A DNA stretch of 64,000 nucleotides from JAWKWH01 sp040830725 (GTDB lineage: Bacteria; Pseudomonadota; Alphaproteobacteria; Rhizobiales; Rhizobiaceae): the NCBI GenBank assembly GCA_040830725.1, contig JBFOMG010000024.1, forward strand, positions 3,921-67,920, read 5' to 3'. Each line of letters opens with the position of its first letter. The stretch's first letter is position 1. Below, piece after piece: positions 17,266 through 26,378 of the stretch. The notes beneath the pieces were generated by a model. That model saw only the letters and a program-made list of their open reading frames with translations. It did no database searches and was not told where the DNA came from. A program made the translations under genes and the position numbers.

Positions 17266-18561
17266 CTATTCCCTGCGAAGAGCGGCAAAGTAGAAACCGT
17301 CAGTGCCCGACTTGTTCGGAGACAACTGGACACCAAACTGACTGATTGTGACGCTTTCAATATGTTCAGGAAAGACACTGCACCAGAAACTTCCGGGATC
17401 CGCCAATTGGTAATCTGGAGCCTTGTCCAAGAGCTGGGCGATCTGTTTGTCATTCTCTGAATGAAACACAGAACACGTTACGTACACCAATCGGCCGCCC
17501 GGCCGCACATATCTCACAGCCTCATCGAGGATCGCCGCCTGTTCGGCACGTCTTGTTTCCAACTGCTGATTGCTCAGGCGCCATTTGGCGTCGGGTCTTC
17601 GCCGCCAAGTGCCGGATCCCGTGCACGGGGCATCAACCAGCACCAGATCCATACGCCCCTCCAAGGAAACAAGATCGCCGCCGTCCGCCACGATCTGGAC
17701 ATTGCGGCAACCTGCCCGTTTCAGGCGATCAAATATTGGCGCAAGCCTTTGCCGGTCGGTGTCGTGGGCGTGTATCTGGCCCTTGTTGTCCATGGCCGCC
17801 GAAAGGGCCAACGACTTGCCACCGGCGCCAGCACAGAAATCCAGCACCTGTTTCGGCGAACCTTGAGCAGCCAGTTCCGCTACAATTTGCGACCCTTCAT
17901 CCTGCACCTCGAACCAGCCCTTTCGAAAGGCTGGTTCGGCCTGCACATTGGGATGACGGCCGTGACCAGAGATCGGTGGAATTCGCAAACCGAGGGGCGC
18001 TATTTCGCAAGGTTTTGCGCCCGTCCGCTTCAGCGCCGTTGCGACTTTGTTCCTTTCTGCCTTGATTGAATTGACGCGAAGGTCGAGCGGTGGGCGGTCT
18101 GCCAGGCAAGCGGCCTCATTTACCCAATCGTCGCCGAATGTGGATCTCAGTTCGGTGACACACCATTCAGGCACGTCTGAGCGTTGATCATCGGTGAGAC
18201 TGTTTGAACTAAATCCATCGATCGCTCTCGCCTCTACTTCACTGATAGGCTCAGGTGCAAAACGGTCGCCACCAAAGGCGGAAGCCAGAGATGCGGGTGT
18301 TTCGGAAGTCGATAACAAAACAGCGCCAATCACAGACGCACGCCCAGATTCACCACCCAACAACGCCTGCGCTGTCCGCTTGCGCCGCAATGCGTCGTAA
18401 ACAAAATTGCCAATGGCTGACCTGTCGCCGGAACCGGCGAACCGGTGGGACAGCCCCCAGTCACGCAATGCTTCGGCCGCGGGGCGGTGCCGTTTTTCGA
18501 TATCGTCGATAATTTCGATGGCTGCCTGCAGCCTGCCGCCAAGACGCATCGTTTTCTCCAT
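17266..18561 (-). CDS. RsmB-like RNA (cytosine-C5) methyltransferase
   Basis: A 431-residue SAM-dependent methyltransferase of the NOL1/NOP2/RsmB family, which methylates C5 of cytosine in 16S rRNA or related RNA. It has the SAM loop DFCAGAGGKSLALSAA, the motif IV Cys in VDAPCTGSGTW and the catalytic motif VTCSVFHSEN. The first 150 residues are helical and replace the NusB-like domain seen in E. coli RsmB. It precedes the thioesterase gene on the same strand. The exact target base cannot be read from the sequence. Confidence 0.9.
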   Translation of the reverse strand: MEKTMRLGGRLQAAIEIIDDIEKRHRPAAEALRDWGLSHRFAGSGDRSAIGNFVYDALRRKRTAQALLGGESGRASVIGAVLLSTSETPASLASAFGGDRFAPEPISEVEARAIDGFSSNSLTDDQRSDVPEWCVTELRSTFGDDWVNEAACLADRPPLDLRVNSIKAERNKVATALKRTGAKPCEIAPLGLRIPPISGHGRHPNVQAEPAFRKGWFEVQDEGSQIVAELAAQGSPKQVLDFCAGAGGKSLALSAAMDNKGQIHAHDTDRQRLAPIFDRLKRAGCRNVQIVADGGDLVSLEGRMDLVLVDAPCTGSGTWRRRPDAKWRLSNQQLETRRAEQAAILDEAVRYVRPGGRLVYVTCSVFHSENDKQIAQLLDKAPDYQLADPGSFWCSVFPEHIESVTISQFGVQLSPNKSGTDGFYFAALRRE

Positions 18562-18623
18562 TCAAGCGCTTGGCACGTAGCAGTCAGCATTGGTCGAGTG
18601 CAAGCATGTGCACAGAAACGGAT

Positions 18624-18657
18624 CGGGCCGGAGCGGAACCCCGCACCGGCCCGTTTT
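18624..18657 (-). terminator. Strong hairpin downstream of katG
   Basis: CGGGCCGG at 18624-18631 pairs with CCGGCCCG at 18646-18653, extended by an inner GCGG/CCGC stem. The T run (GTTTT) is on the plus side, so for the katG transcript this is a stable 3' hairpin with a weak U tract rather than a textbook terminator. Confidence 0.5.
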
Positions 18658-18676
18658 AACCTGTTTTCGGAACAGC

Positions 18677-20869
18677 CTAGGCGTTCAGATCAAACCGATC
18701 CGCGTTCATCACTTTGGTCCACGCCGAAACGAAATCGTTGAAGAACTTGGTGCCATTGTCGTCCTGAGCGTAAACCTCGGCAAGCGCACGAAGCTGGGAG
18801 TTGGAGCCGAAGACGAGGTCCACACGCGTTCCTGTCCATTTGACGTTGCCCGAAGCCCGATCCCGGCCTTCAAATACATCCTCATCTGCAGACGTTGGTG
18901 TCCATTCGGTACCCATGTCGACGAGGTTGACAAAGAAGTCGTTGGACAGCGTCCCCACACGGTCTGTGAGCACACCGTGCTGCGACCCGCCATGGTTGGC
19001 GCCAAGAACTCTCAATCCTCCGACCAGAACCGTCATTTCCGGCGCTGTCAGCGTCAACAGCTGGGCGCGATCGACCAGAAGCGCCTCTGCGGGAGATGAG
19101 TACTTCGTCTTCTCGTAGTTGCGGAACCCATCAGCCGCCGGCTCAAGAACATTGACGGAATCGATATCGGTCTGCTCTTGCGTGGCGTCCATCCGGCCGG
19201 GCGTAAACGGAACGTCGATATCGTGTCCACCATCCTTCGCAGCCTTTTCAATCGCGGCACAACCGCCGAGCACAATGATGTCGGCAAGCGATACTTTTTT
19301 GCCGCCGCCGGCCGCGTCGTTGAATGCGTTTTGCACTCCTTCAAGCGCACCAAGTGCCTTGGCCAACTGATCGGGTTGGTTGACTTCCCAGTCTTTTTGC
19401 GGGGCAAGCCGGATGCGCGCACCATTCGCGCCTCCCCGCTTGTCCGAGCCGCGGAATGTCGAAGCCGACGCCCACGCTGTGGCAACAAGTTCGGAGACGG
19501 ACAATCCGCAATCAAGGATTTTCGCTTTGAGATCCGCGATGTCGCCATCATCGATCAGCGCGTGATCGACCGCCGGAATCGGATCCTGCCACAGCAACTC
19601 CTCTGCCGGCACTTCGTCGCCGAGATAGAGGACTTTGGGGCCCATGTCGCGATGAGTTAGCTTGTACCAAGCGCGTGCAAATGCATCCGCAAACTCATCC
19701 GGATTGGCGTGATAACGACGCGAAATCGGCTCATAGATCGGATCGAAGCGCAGGGACAAATCCGCGGTTGTCATCATCGGACGGTGCTTGAGAGTCGGAT
19801 CGTGCGCATCGGGGATCATATGTTCCTCAGCGACATCCTTTGCCAGCCACTGGTTTGCTCCGGCGGGGCTTTTTGCCAGCTCCCACTCATAGCCGAACAG
19901 CATGTCAAAGTAACCCATGTCCCATTTGGTCGGGTTCGGCTTCCAGGCGCCTTCAATTCCGCTGGTGATCGCGTCGTGACCCTTGCCTGAGCCGTGCGAT
20001 GACAACCACCCCAGACCCATCGCTTCAAGTGGAGCACCTTCCGGTTCCGCTCCCACGGCTTCCGCAGGACCATTGCCATGTGCCTTGCCGAAAGTGTGGC
20101 CACCGGCAACAAGCGCAACCGTTTCCTCGTCATTCATTGCCATCCGGCCGAAGGTTTCACGCACATCGCGGCCGGAAGCGACGGGATCAGGGTTTCCGTT
20201 CGGTCCTTCGGGATTAACGTAGATCAGGCCCATCTGTACGGCGCCAAGCGGATTGTCCAATTCCCGGTCGCCCTTGTAGCGGGTATCTCCGAGCCATTCG
20301 GTTTCGTTGCCCCAGTAGACATCCTCTTCCGGTTCCCAGACATCTGCGCGGCCGCCACCGAAGCCGAAAGTCTTGCCACCCATCGATTCAATCGCGCAAT
20401 TGCCGGCAAGGATCATCAGGTCGGCCCAGGAAATCCGGTTGCCGTATTTCTGTTTGATCGGCCAAAGCAGACGACGCGCCTTGTCAAGATTGCCGTTGTC
20501 CGGCCAGCTGTTGAGCGGTGCGAAGCGCTGCTGCCCGGTTCCGCCGCCACCGCGGCCATCCGAGGTTCTGTAGGTACCCGCGCTGTGCCAGGCCATTCGA
20601 ATGAACAATCCGCCATAGTGACCATAATCGGCGGGCCACCATTCCTGGCTGTCGGTCATCAGCGCGTAAAGATCATTCTTAAGTGCTTTCAGATCGAGTT
20701 TTTTGAACTCCTCGGCATAGCTGAACGACGATCCCATCGGATTTGAGAGCGCCGAGTTCTGGTGCAGAATTTTCAGGTTGAGCTGGTTTGGCCACCAATC
20801 CTGGTTGGATGTTCCACCAACAGTCGTGTGCATGACCGGGCATTTGGCTATTTTGTCAACAACGTTCAT
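18677..20869 (-). CDS. katG: Catalase-peroxidase
   Basis: KatG removes hydrogen peroxide as a bifunctional heme catalase and peroxidase. The distal pocket is Arg91-Trp94-His95 (RMAWHSAGTYR). Tyr217 and Met243 stand at the spacing needed for the Met-Tyr-Trp adduct that gives catalase activity. The proximal heme ligand is His258 (AGGHTFGKAHG). The C-terminal half is the degenerate second peroxidase domain. At 730 residues it is full length. It is divergent from oxyR across a 326-base gap, the usual arrangement for OxyR control. Confidence 0.97.
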   Translation of the reverse strand: MNVVDKIAKCPVMHTTVGGTSNQDWWPNQLNLKILHQNSALSNPMGSSFSYAEEFKKLDLKALKNDLYALMTDSQEWWPADYGHYGGLFIRMAWHSAGTYRTSDGRGGGGTGQQRFAPLNSWPDNGNLDKARRLLWPIKQKYGNRISWADLMILAGNCAIESMGGKTFGFGGGRADVWEPEEDVYWGNETEWLGDTRYKGDRELDNPLGAVQMGLIYVNPEGPNGNPDPVASGRDVRETFGRMAMNDEETVALVAGGHTFGKAHGNGPAEAVGAEPEGAPLEAMGLGWLSSHGSGKGHDAITSGIEGAWKPNPTKWDMGYFDMLFGYEWELAKSPAGANQWLAKDVAEEHMIPDAHDPTLKHRPMMTTADLSLRFDPIYEPISRRYHANPDEFADAFARAWYKLTHRDMGPKVLYLGDEVPAEELLWQDPIPAVDHALIDDGDIADLKAKILDCGLSVSELVATAWASASTFRGSDKRGGANGARIRLAPQKDWEVNQPDQLAKALGALEGVQNAFNDAAGGGKKVSLADIIVLGGCAAIEKAAKDGGHDIDVPFTPGRMDATQEQTDIDSVNVLEPAADGFRNYEKTKYSSPAEALLVDRAQLLTLTAPEMTVLVGGLRVLGANHGGSQHGVLTDRVGTLSNDFFVNLVDMGTEWTPTSADEDVFEGRDRASGNVKWTGTRVDLVFGSNSQLRALAEVYAQDDNGTKFFNDFVSAWTKVMNADRFDLNA

Positions 20870-21195
20870 CTCTCACTCCGCTTCGTGCTGCAAATTTTCA
20901 ATCTTCTTTCCTGCCAAGGATATTTCGCTGATAAGACAGTCCTTGGCTTTGTTTCCCGGTCAAAGTGAAACACCAATCCCTTCAGTCGGCAACAAATTGA
21001 TCGGCCCAAAGGCCATTTGTCGCAAGCAAATCGCAAAAACCGAACCGGTTCGGTAATTCGAACAATTTCGAACAGCTCATCGCTTTGGCGGCTGGCGGAA
21101 ATTCCATCGTTCCGGGAATTACGCAGGCATTTTGAGCGTACAGATTGATAATTTCAAATTGTCTATTTTGATGATTGTGATAATGATTCATTATC
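20870..21195. promoter_or_regulatory. katG-oxyR divergent promoter region
   Basis: This region must contain both promoters and the OxyR site. The 70 bases before oxyR are very AT-rich. A perfect 9-1-9 palindrome, TGATAATGATTCATTATCA, spans 21178-21196 and touches the oxyR ATG; it is close to the classical Fur-box sequence. I cannot place a convincing ATAG-type OxyR tetranucleotide array by eye. Confidence 0.6.
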
Positions 21196-22095
21196 ATGCT
21201 GACCACTCGACAACTACTGTATTTTGAGGCACTCGCCGAAACAGGACATTTTGGCCGCGCGGCCAAGCAAGTCCATGTTTCCCAACCGGCCTTGTCTGTG
21301 CAGATTGCCGAAATGGAAAGCGATCTTGGCTATCCGGTGGTCGAACGCAGAACCGGCGGCGCTGTCCTCACCAGCCGCGGTGAAACCTTGCTGACCCGTG
21401 TGAAATCCGCGCTGGAGGCATTGCGCGCGATTGAAGCGGAAGCGCGCGCTGATTCCGGTTTCTTCGACGGAAAGCTGCGACTCGGCGTTATCCCGACAAT
21501 CGCGCCCTACCTGCTGCCTTCACTTGTGCCCGAAATTCGTCAGGCGCATCCCGAACTGCAGTTGGAGATCAAGGAAACGACAACGGCGCAGCTGGTCGCA
21601 GCGATCCACGCTAGCGATATCGACGCATTTGTTGCCGCCGCTCCAATCGACGAGCCGGGCTTGGTCAGTAAACATCTGTTTGAAGACCGCTTTTTCATTG
21701 CAGGAGCGATAGAGGAAAGGGATATCCTCACCTCTGCGTCGCACGGCGAGTTTCCGGCTGACCGCCTGTTGCTGCTGGAGGAAGGGCATTGCCTTCGGGA
21801 TCAAGCGCTGGACGTATGCGGTCTGACGTCAAACAGGCGTCTGGTCAACTATGGTGCCACCTCAATGACAACGCTTCTGCAGATGGTTGAACATGGGATG
21901 GGCCTGACGCTTGTGCCTGAAATCGCAATCGAGGCAGAGACAAGGCATCGCGATCTGGCGATTGCCCCTTTCGGAGATCCGGCCCCGTCCAGATCAGTTT
22001 CGCTGTTCTCACCCGACCGTGCAGTGAATGTTGCCGATCACGAAGAACTGGCAGAGATTACCAGACGAGCGATCAACCGTGCATCCGATGTGTGA
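21196..22095 (+). CDS. oxyR: Hydrogen-peroxide-sensing LysR-type activator OxyR
   Basis: A 299-residue LysR regulator. The N-terminal helix-turn-helix (HFGRAAKQVHVSQPALSVQI) is standard. In the sensor domain Cys199 and Cys208 (EEGHCLRDQALDVCGL) have exactly the spacing and numbering of the E. coli OxyR disulfide pair, so peroxide sensing by disulfide formation is well supported. It faces katG, its expected target. The ATG overlaps the end of the 19-base palindrome, so a protein bound there would block its own translation or transcription start. Confidence 0.95.
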   Translation: MLTTRQLLYFEALAETGHFGRAAKQVHVSQPALSVQIAEMESDLGYPVVERRTGGAVLTSRGETLLTRVKSALEALRAIEAEARADSGFFDGKLRLGVIPTIAPYLLPSLVPEIRQAHPELQLEIKETTTAQLVAAIHASDIDAFVAAAPIDEPGLVSKHLFEDRFFIAGAIEERDILTSASHGEFPADRLLLLEEGHCLRDQALDVCGLTSNRRLVNYGATSMTTLLQMVEHGMGLTLVPEIAIEAETRHRDLAIAPFGDPAPSRSVSLFSPDRAVNVADHEELAEITRRAINRASDV

Positions 22096-22128
22096 TCTGC
22101 TGACTGCTTACACCGATTGGAAGTGCCA

Positions 22129-22557
22129 ATGACAAAACGAGGCCATTGCCTGTGTGGAGAAACGAGTTGGGAGTTTGAAGGCGATGTTACCTGGGCTTGC
22201 TATTGCCATTGCGACGACTGCCGCCGCAACTGCTCTGCGCCGGTCGTGGCGTGGCTCGGTGTACCTTTGCGAAACTTCAGATGGACGGGCAAAACACCCA
22301 AAACACTTGAGAGTTCCAGCGGCGTATGGAGACACTTCTGCGCGACCTGCGGCGCGCCTATGGGATTTGAAGCGGATCATTATCCTGGCGGGATGCACCT
22401 TTATGCCGCATCTTTGGAGAATCCGGCCGACTTTGAACCGACATTCCATGTGAACTATTCGAGCAAGCTTCCGTGGCTGCCGATTAGCGATGATCTTCCG
22501 AAATATGACAGCACGCTACTCCACGCACCAACCGATCTAAGCGACTATAAATCGTAG
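22129..22557 (+). CDS. GFA-family zinc protein (glutathione-dependent formaldehyde-activating-like)
   Basis: A 142-residue protein of the GFA/CENP-V family. The zinc ligands appear as GHCLCGE, CYCHCDDCRR and FCATCGAP. Family members bind two zinc ions and were first linked to S-hydroxymethylglutathione, although most have unknown substrates. The ATG at 22129 is preferred to an in-frame TTG four codons earlier. It lies 33 bases after oxyR on the same strand and may be read from the same transcript. It ends 32 bases from the convergent AraC-type regulator gene. Confidence 0.88.
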   Translation: MTKRGHCLCGETSWEFEGDVTWACYCHCDDCRRNCSAPVVAWLGVPLRNFRWTGKTPKTLESSSGVWRHFCATCGAPMGFEADHYPGGMHLYAASLENPADFEPTFHVNYSSKLPWLPISDDLPKYDSTLLHAPTDLSDYKS

Positions 22558-22589
22558 ATACAGCGTTTTGCAGAAGGTGGAGCCTACCC

Positions 22590-23609
22590 TCAACGTCCCG
22601 CATGGCTTGGAAATGATCTGAACTGGAAAGGAACACGCCCTTCAATCCGGTCCCTGCTTGCTGTCAGGCCAAAACGGTTTTTGTAGGCGCGACTAAATTG
22701 TGCATTGCTGGAAAAGCCGCAGGCAACAGCAATGTCAACGATCGGCAGTTCGGTCTGGGTCACCAGTCCCCGGGCGCGGTCGAGGCGGACGTCCAGATAG
22801 TATCGTACAGGAGAAACACCGGTTTGCGCCTTGAAAAGCCGCTCCATCTGCCGCTGCGAAATATCCACCGCTCGCGCAATCTCACCTATGCTCAGCAAGT
22901 GCTCGAGATTCCGTTCCATCAAGACGATGGCCTCGCGCAGTTTGGCCGGTACGGCATATCCCACCGGTTCATACCGATCCGGAAGTTGTCCCTCATTGCC
23001 TGATCGAAGCCGTTCGTGGAATATGTAACGGGCGGTGGCATTTGCAACGTCGATCCCCTGTTGCAGTCTCAGTATCTCAAGGGCCAGGTCGCTGGCCGCT
23101 GCCCCTCCGCAACATGTCAAACGATCACCATCGACAACAAACAGGTCTTCACCCATCTCGGTATCGGTAAAGATTTCGCGAAACGCTGCAATGTGTTCGT
23201 AGTGAACGGCCGCCTTGCGGTTTTTCAACAGACCGGCAAATCCCAGAATGAACGCGCCGGTATCAATCCCGCAAAGTGTAACACCTGCCTTGGCCTGGGT
23301 GCGCAGCCAGTTCAGCAGCTTGGGTTCGTTGTGCCGCTCAACATTCCAGCTTGCATTCACGGCGAGCAGATCGAAATCCGCACGCAGATTTCGCAGTGGC
23401 GTAAGGTTGCAGATAGTGGCGCCATTGCTGGCAACCGCGCTTTGTTCCTCTAGTCCCAAAAAAGTCCATTCATAAAGACTTGTGCTGCGCAGATAATTTG
23501 CGCACCGGAATGGGTCCACAAATGCGTGCATTGCCATCGCGTTGAAGCCATCAAGCAATAGCAAACCGATTTTGAATGTATGCTGATCTGTGCTCAGGTG
23601 CTTATCCAT
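22590..23609 (-). CDS. GlxA-type regulator: DJ-1/PfpI-like domain plus AraC DNA-binding domain
   Basis: A 339-residue activator of the GATase1-like AraC family that includes GbdR, CdhR and SouR, which respond to betaine, carnitine and sarcosine in pseudomonads. The ligand domain covers residues 1-200 (FKIGLLLLDGFNAMAMHAFVDP, then GIDTGAFILGFAGLL). Two helix-turn-helix motifs follow (LSIGEIARAVDISQRQMERLF and PIVDIAVACGFSSNAQFSRAY). The frame is open 48 codons further upstream, but the ATG at 23609 (MDKHLSTDQHTF) fits the family. It is divergent by 82 bases from the sulfatase operon, its likely target. Confidence 0.88.
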   Translation of the reverse strand: MDKHLSTDQHTFKIGLLLLDGFNAMAMHAFVDPFRCANYLRSTSLYEWTFLGLEEQSAVASNGATICNLTPLRNLRADFDLLAVNASWNVERHNEPKLLNWLRTQAKAGVTLCGIDTGAFILGFAGLLKNRKAAVHYEHIAAFREIFTDTEMGEDLFVVDGDRLTCCGGAAASDLALEILRLQQGIDVANATARYIFHERLRSGNEGQLPDRYEPVGYAVPAKLREAIVLMERNLEHLLSIGEIARAVDISQRQMERLFKAQTGVSPVRYYLDVRLDRARGLVTQTELPIVDIAVACGFSSNAQFSRAYKNRFGLTASRDRIEGRVPFQFRSFPSHAGR

Positions 23610-23691
23610 TTGGCGAAAATTACAATTTCTATGGCGATAAAAGTCAATTTCCAAACCTGGATTCGTCCTATTCTGGAATAGGAGGTTCACC

Positions 23692-25239
23692 GTGTCGAAA
23701 GAGCGCCCCAATATTCTCGTCATAATGGCCGACCAACTGGCGCCGCAATTCACCGGCTCCTATGGACACCGGGTTGCCAGGACACCGCATTTAGACGCTA
23801 TTGCAGCGCGGGGAATGCGGTTCGATGCCGCCTATTGCAATTCGCCGCTTTGCGCACCGTCGCGGTTTGCGTTCATGTCCGGACAGCTCATCAGCCGAAT
23901 AGCTGCTTATGACAATGCATCAGAGTTCCGCGCCAGTGTTCCTACTTTCGCCCATTATCTGAAGTCGCTGGGTTATCGCACTTGTTTGTCGGGCAAAATG
24001 CACTTTGTTGGCCCCGACCAGAAGCACGGATTTGAGGACCGCGTGACTACCGACATTTATCCCGCCGATTTTGCCTGGACCCCGGATTGGGAGGCCGCCG
24101 ACGAGCGCATCGACAAGTGGTACCACAACATGCAGACCGTCAAGGAGAGCGGTCTGGCAAATGCAACATTTCAGATCGACTATGATGAGGAAGTCGCATT
24201 TGCCGCAAAACGCTGGCTGTTTGACCATGCGCGCGACAAGGCACAGGGTGCTGTTGCTCCATTTGCGATGGTGGCAAGTTTCATTCATCCGCATGATCCC
24301 TACGTCGCTCGTCCCGAGTGGTGGAACTTTTATTCCGACGACGAAATCGACATGCCGGAATTCGACTTGCCGCCAGAGGAACAGGATCCGTTCTCCCGGC
24401 GCATCATGGACGGTATCGAGGCCAGCTATGTCCCGCTGACTAACAAGGAAATCCGCCGGGCCCGGCGCGCCTATCTCGCCAATGTCAGTTACTTTGACAG
24501 CAAGATCGGAGAGCTGGTCCGCACATTGGAAGAGATCGGTGAACTGGACAGTACGGTTGTTGTCATTACCGCAGACCATGGCGACATGCTCGGTGAGCGC
24601 GGCCTTTGGTACAAAATGAATTTCTTCGAACATTCGGCACGGGTGCCATTGGTCATGGCCGGACCGGGAATTGTGCAGGGAGTGGCAACCAATGCCTGCT
24701 CATTGGTGGACCTGTTGCCCACATTTGTCGAGTTGGCGGACGGTAAATTGGACATGCTTGGTGCACCGGTGGACGGACGCAGCCTGTTGCCGCTGGCACG
24801 CGGTGAAGATGATCCCGCAGACGAGGCGATTGGAGAATACTGCGCCGAAATGACCCCATGGCCTGTGTTCATGATACGCAGGGGCGCAATGAAATATATA
24901 CACTGCGACATCGATCCGCCGCTGCTCTTTGATCTGGCGAACGATCCATTGGAGAAAAACAATATCGCGACCGATCCGGTCTATCACAATGTCGCGGCAG
25001 CATTCGCCTCCGAGGTCTCAGAACGCTGGAATAGCGAAAAGCTGCGGTCTGATGTCATTGCAACGCAGAAATCGAGACGCGCGCTCCACGCCGCCATGGG
25101 TTCCGGAGCCGGCGAAACCTGGGACTACAACCCACCTTCCGACGCCAGCCAGAATTATGTTCGCAATCACATCGACTGGACCGTCGCGGCAAACCGCTAC
25201 CGTTTCCCTCCGGTCATCACTGAGGAAGATCCGTCATGA
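23692..25239 (+). CDS. betC: Choline-sulfatase-like arylsulfatase-family enzyme
   Basis: A 515-residue sulfatase of the alkaline-phosphatase superfamily. It starts with RPNILVIMADQLAPQFTGSYG, has the formylglycine motif CAPSR in NSPLCAPSRFAFMSG, and has ITADHGDMLGERGLWYK, all typical of choline-sulfatase. That enzyme cuts choline-O-sulfate to choline and sulfate in the cytoplasm. The GTG at 23692 follows a perfect AGGAGG, which decides the start. It opens the operon with the Rieske oxygenase (4-base overlap). The operon lacks the betA/betB genes usually linked to betC, so the true substrate may be a different sulfate ester. Confidence 0.85.
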   Translation: MSKERPNILVIMADQLAPQFTGSYGHRVARTPHLDAIAARGMRFDAAYCNSPLCAPSRFAFMSGQLISRIAAYDNASEFRASVPTFAHYLKSLGYRTCLSGKMHFVGPDQKHGFEDRVTTDIYPADFAWTPDWEAADERIDKWYHNMQTVKESGLANATFQIDYDEEVAFAAKRWLFDHARDKAQGAVAPFAMVASFIHPHDPYVARPEWWNFYSDDEIDMPEFDLPPEEQDPFSRRIMDGIEASYVPLTNKEIRRARRAYLANVSYFDSKIGELVRTLEEIGELDSTVVVITADHGDMLGERGLWYKMNFFEHSARVPLVMAGPGIVQGVATNACSLVDLLPTFVELADGKLDMLGAPVDGRSLLPLARGEDDPADEAIGEYCAEMTPWPVFMIRRGAMKYIHCDIDPPLLFDLANDPLEKNNIATDPVYHNVAAAFASEVSERWNSEKLRSDVIATQKSRRALHAAMGSGAGETWDYNPPSDASQNYVRNHIDWTVAANRYRFPPVITEEDPS

Positions 25240-26378
25240 CGCTGTCAATCACGCGAGATGATTTTGTGCGCCTTTCTGATGGCTATCACGATGACCCGTG
25301 CCGGTCGCTGTCATTGAATTCAGAATCCTATACCGAGCCAAAATGGTTTCAGCTCGACCAGAAAGCGATTATTTCCCGGTCATGGCAATGGGTCTGCCAT
25401 GTCGAAAAGCTGCGCGAACCCGGATTTTATTTTACTACGGATATCGCTGGTCACCCGATCGCAATCACCCGGGATCGCGACGGTGTTTTGCGTGCGTTCT
25501 ACAACGTCTGCAAACACCGCGCTCACCAGCTCCTGACCGGTGAAGGCAACACCAAACGGATCATGTGTCCGTATCACGCCTGGGTGTACCGGCTGGATGG
25601 GCAATTGGTAAGGGCACCGCACACGGAAGATCTTGCCGATTTCGACACCAACGACATCTGTCTCGACCAGGTTCAGGTCGAGGAATTCTGCGGTTTCATC
25701 TTCGTCAACCTTGATCCGCAGGCCTCAACTCTCAGCGAACAATCGGGAGATCTGGAAACCGAGATTCGGTTTTGGGCGCCGGATATCGATCAGCTCACAT
25801 TCGGTCATCGATTGACCTATGAGATCAACTCCAACTGGAAGAACGTCGTCGACAATTTTCTCGAATGCTACCACTGCCCGACAGCCCACAAGGACTTTTG
25901 CGATCTAGTAGATATGGACACCTACAAGGTGACGACCCATGGGATCTACTCAAGCCACATGGCGGAAGCGGGTAACGCCCCCAACGCCGCCTACGATGTG
26001 TCCAACGCGACCGTGCGGACCCACGCCGTATGGTGGCTGTGGCCGACCACCTGCCTGATGCGCTATCCGGGCCGCTCATCAATGATCGTGCTCAATGTCA
26101 TACCTGCCGGTCCGGACAAGACGCTGGAAACCTATGATTTTTTCTTGGAAACGCCGGAACCGGATGCCATGGAACGCGATGCCATTCGTTACCTCGACGA
26201 AGTGTTGCAGGTCGAGGACATTGCACTTGTGGAGAGTGTTCAACGGGGCATGAGCACGCCGGCCTTTTCGCAAGGCCGCATAGTGCACGATCCGGAAGGC
26301 TCCGGGAAATCGGAACACGCGGTTCACCACTTTCACGGCCTCGTGCTTGATGCCTATGCAAAGAGCCTGGGCGTATGA
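25236..26378 (+). CDS. Rieske non-heme iron oxygenase, quaternary-ammonium type
   Basis: A 380-residue oxygenase alpha subunit. The Rieske cluster ligands are Cys92-x-His94 and Cys111-x2-His114. The mononuclear iron site is Glu210-Cys-Tyr-His213 with His218 (NFLECYHCPTAH). Glu210 replaces the bridging Asp of naphthalene dioxygenase; a Glu at this place is known in carnitine monooxygenase CntA and is shared by betaine and stachydrine demethylases. I therefore infer oxidative cleavage or demethylation of a quaternary amine. No ferredoxin reductase is encoded nearby, so electrons must come from a distant partner. It is coupled to the sulfatase and to the SDR gene by ATGA overlaps. Confidence 0.85.
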   Translation: MTLSITRDDFVRLSDGYHDDPCRSLSLNSESYTEPKWFQLDQKAIISRSWQWVCHVEKLREPGFYFTTDIAGHPIAITRDRDGVLRAFYNVCKHRAHQLLTGEGNTKRIMCPYHAWVYRLDGQLVRAPHTEDLADFDTNDICLDQVQVEEFCGFIFVNLDPQASTLSEQSGDLETEIRFWAPDIDQLTFGHRLTYEINSNWKNVVDNFLECYHCPTAHKDFCDLVDMDTYKVTTHGIYSSHMAEAGNAPNAAYDVSNATVRTHAVWWLWPTTCLMRYPGRSSMIVLNVIPAGPDKTLETYDFFLETPEPDAMERDAIRYLDEVLQVEDIALVESVQRGMSTPAFSQGRIVHDPEGSGKSEHAVHHFHGLVLDAYAKSLGV

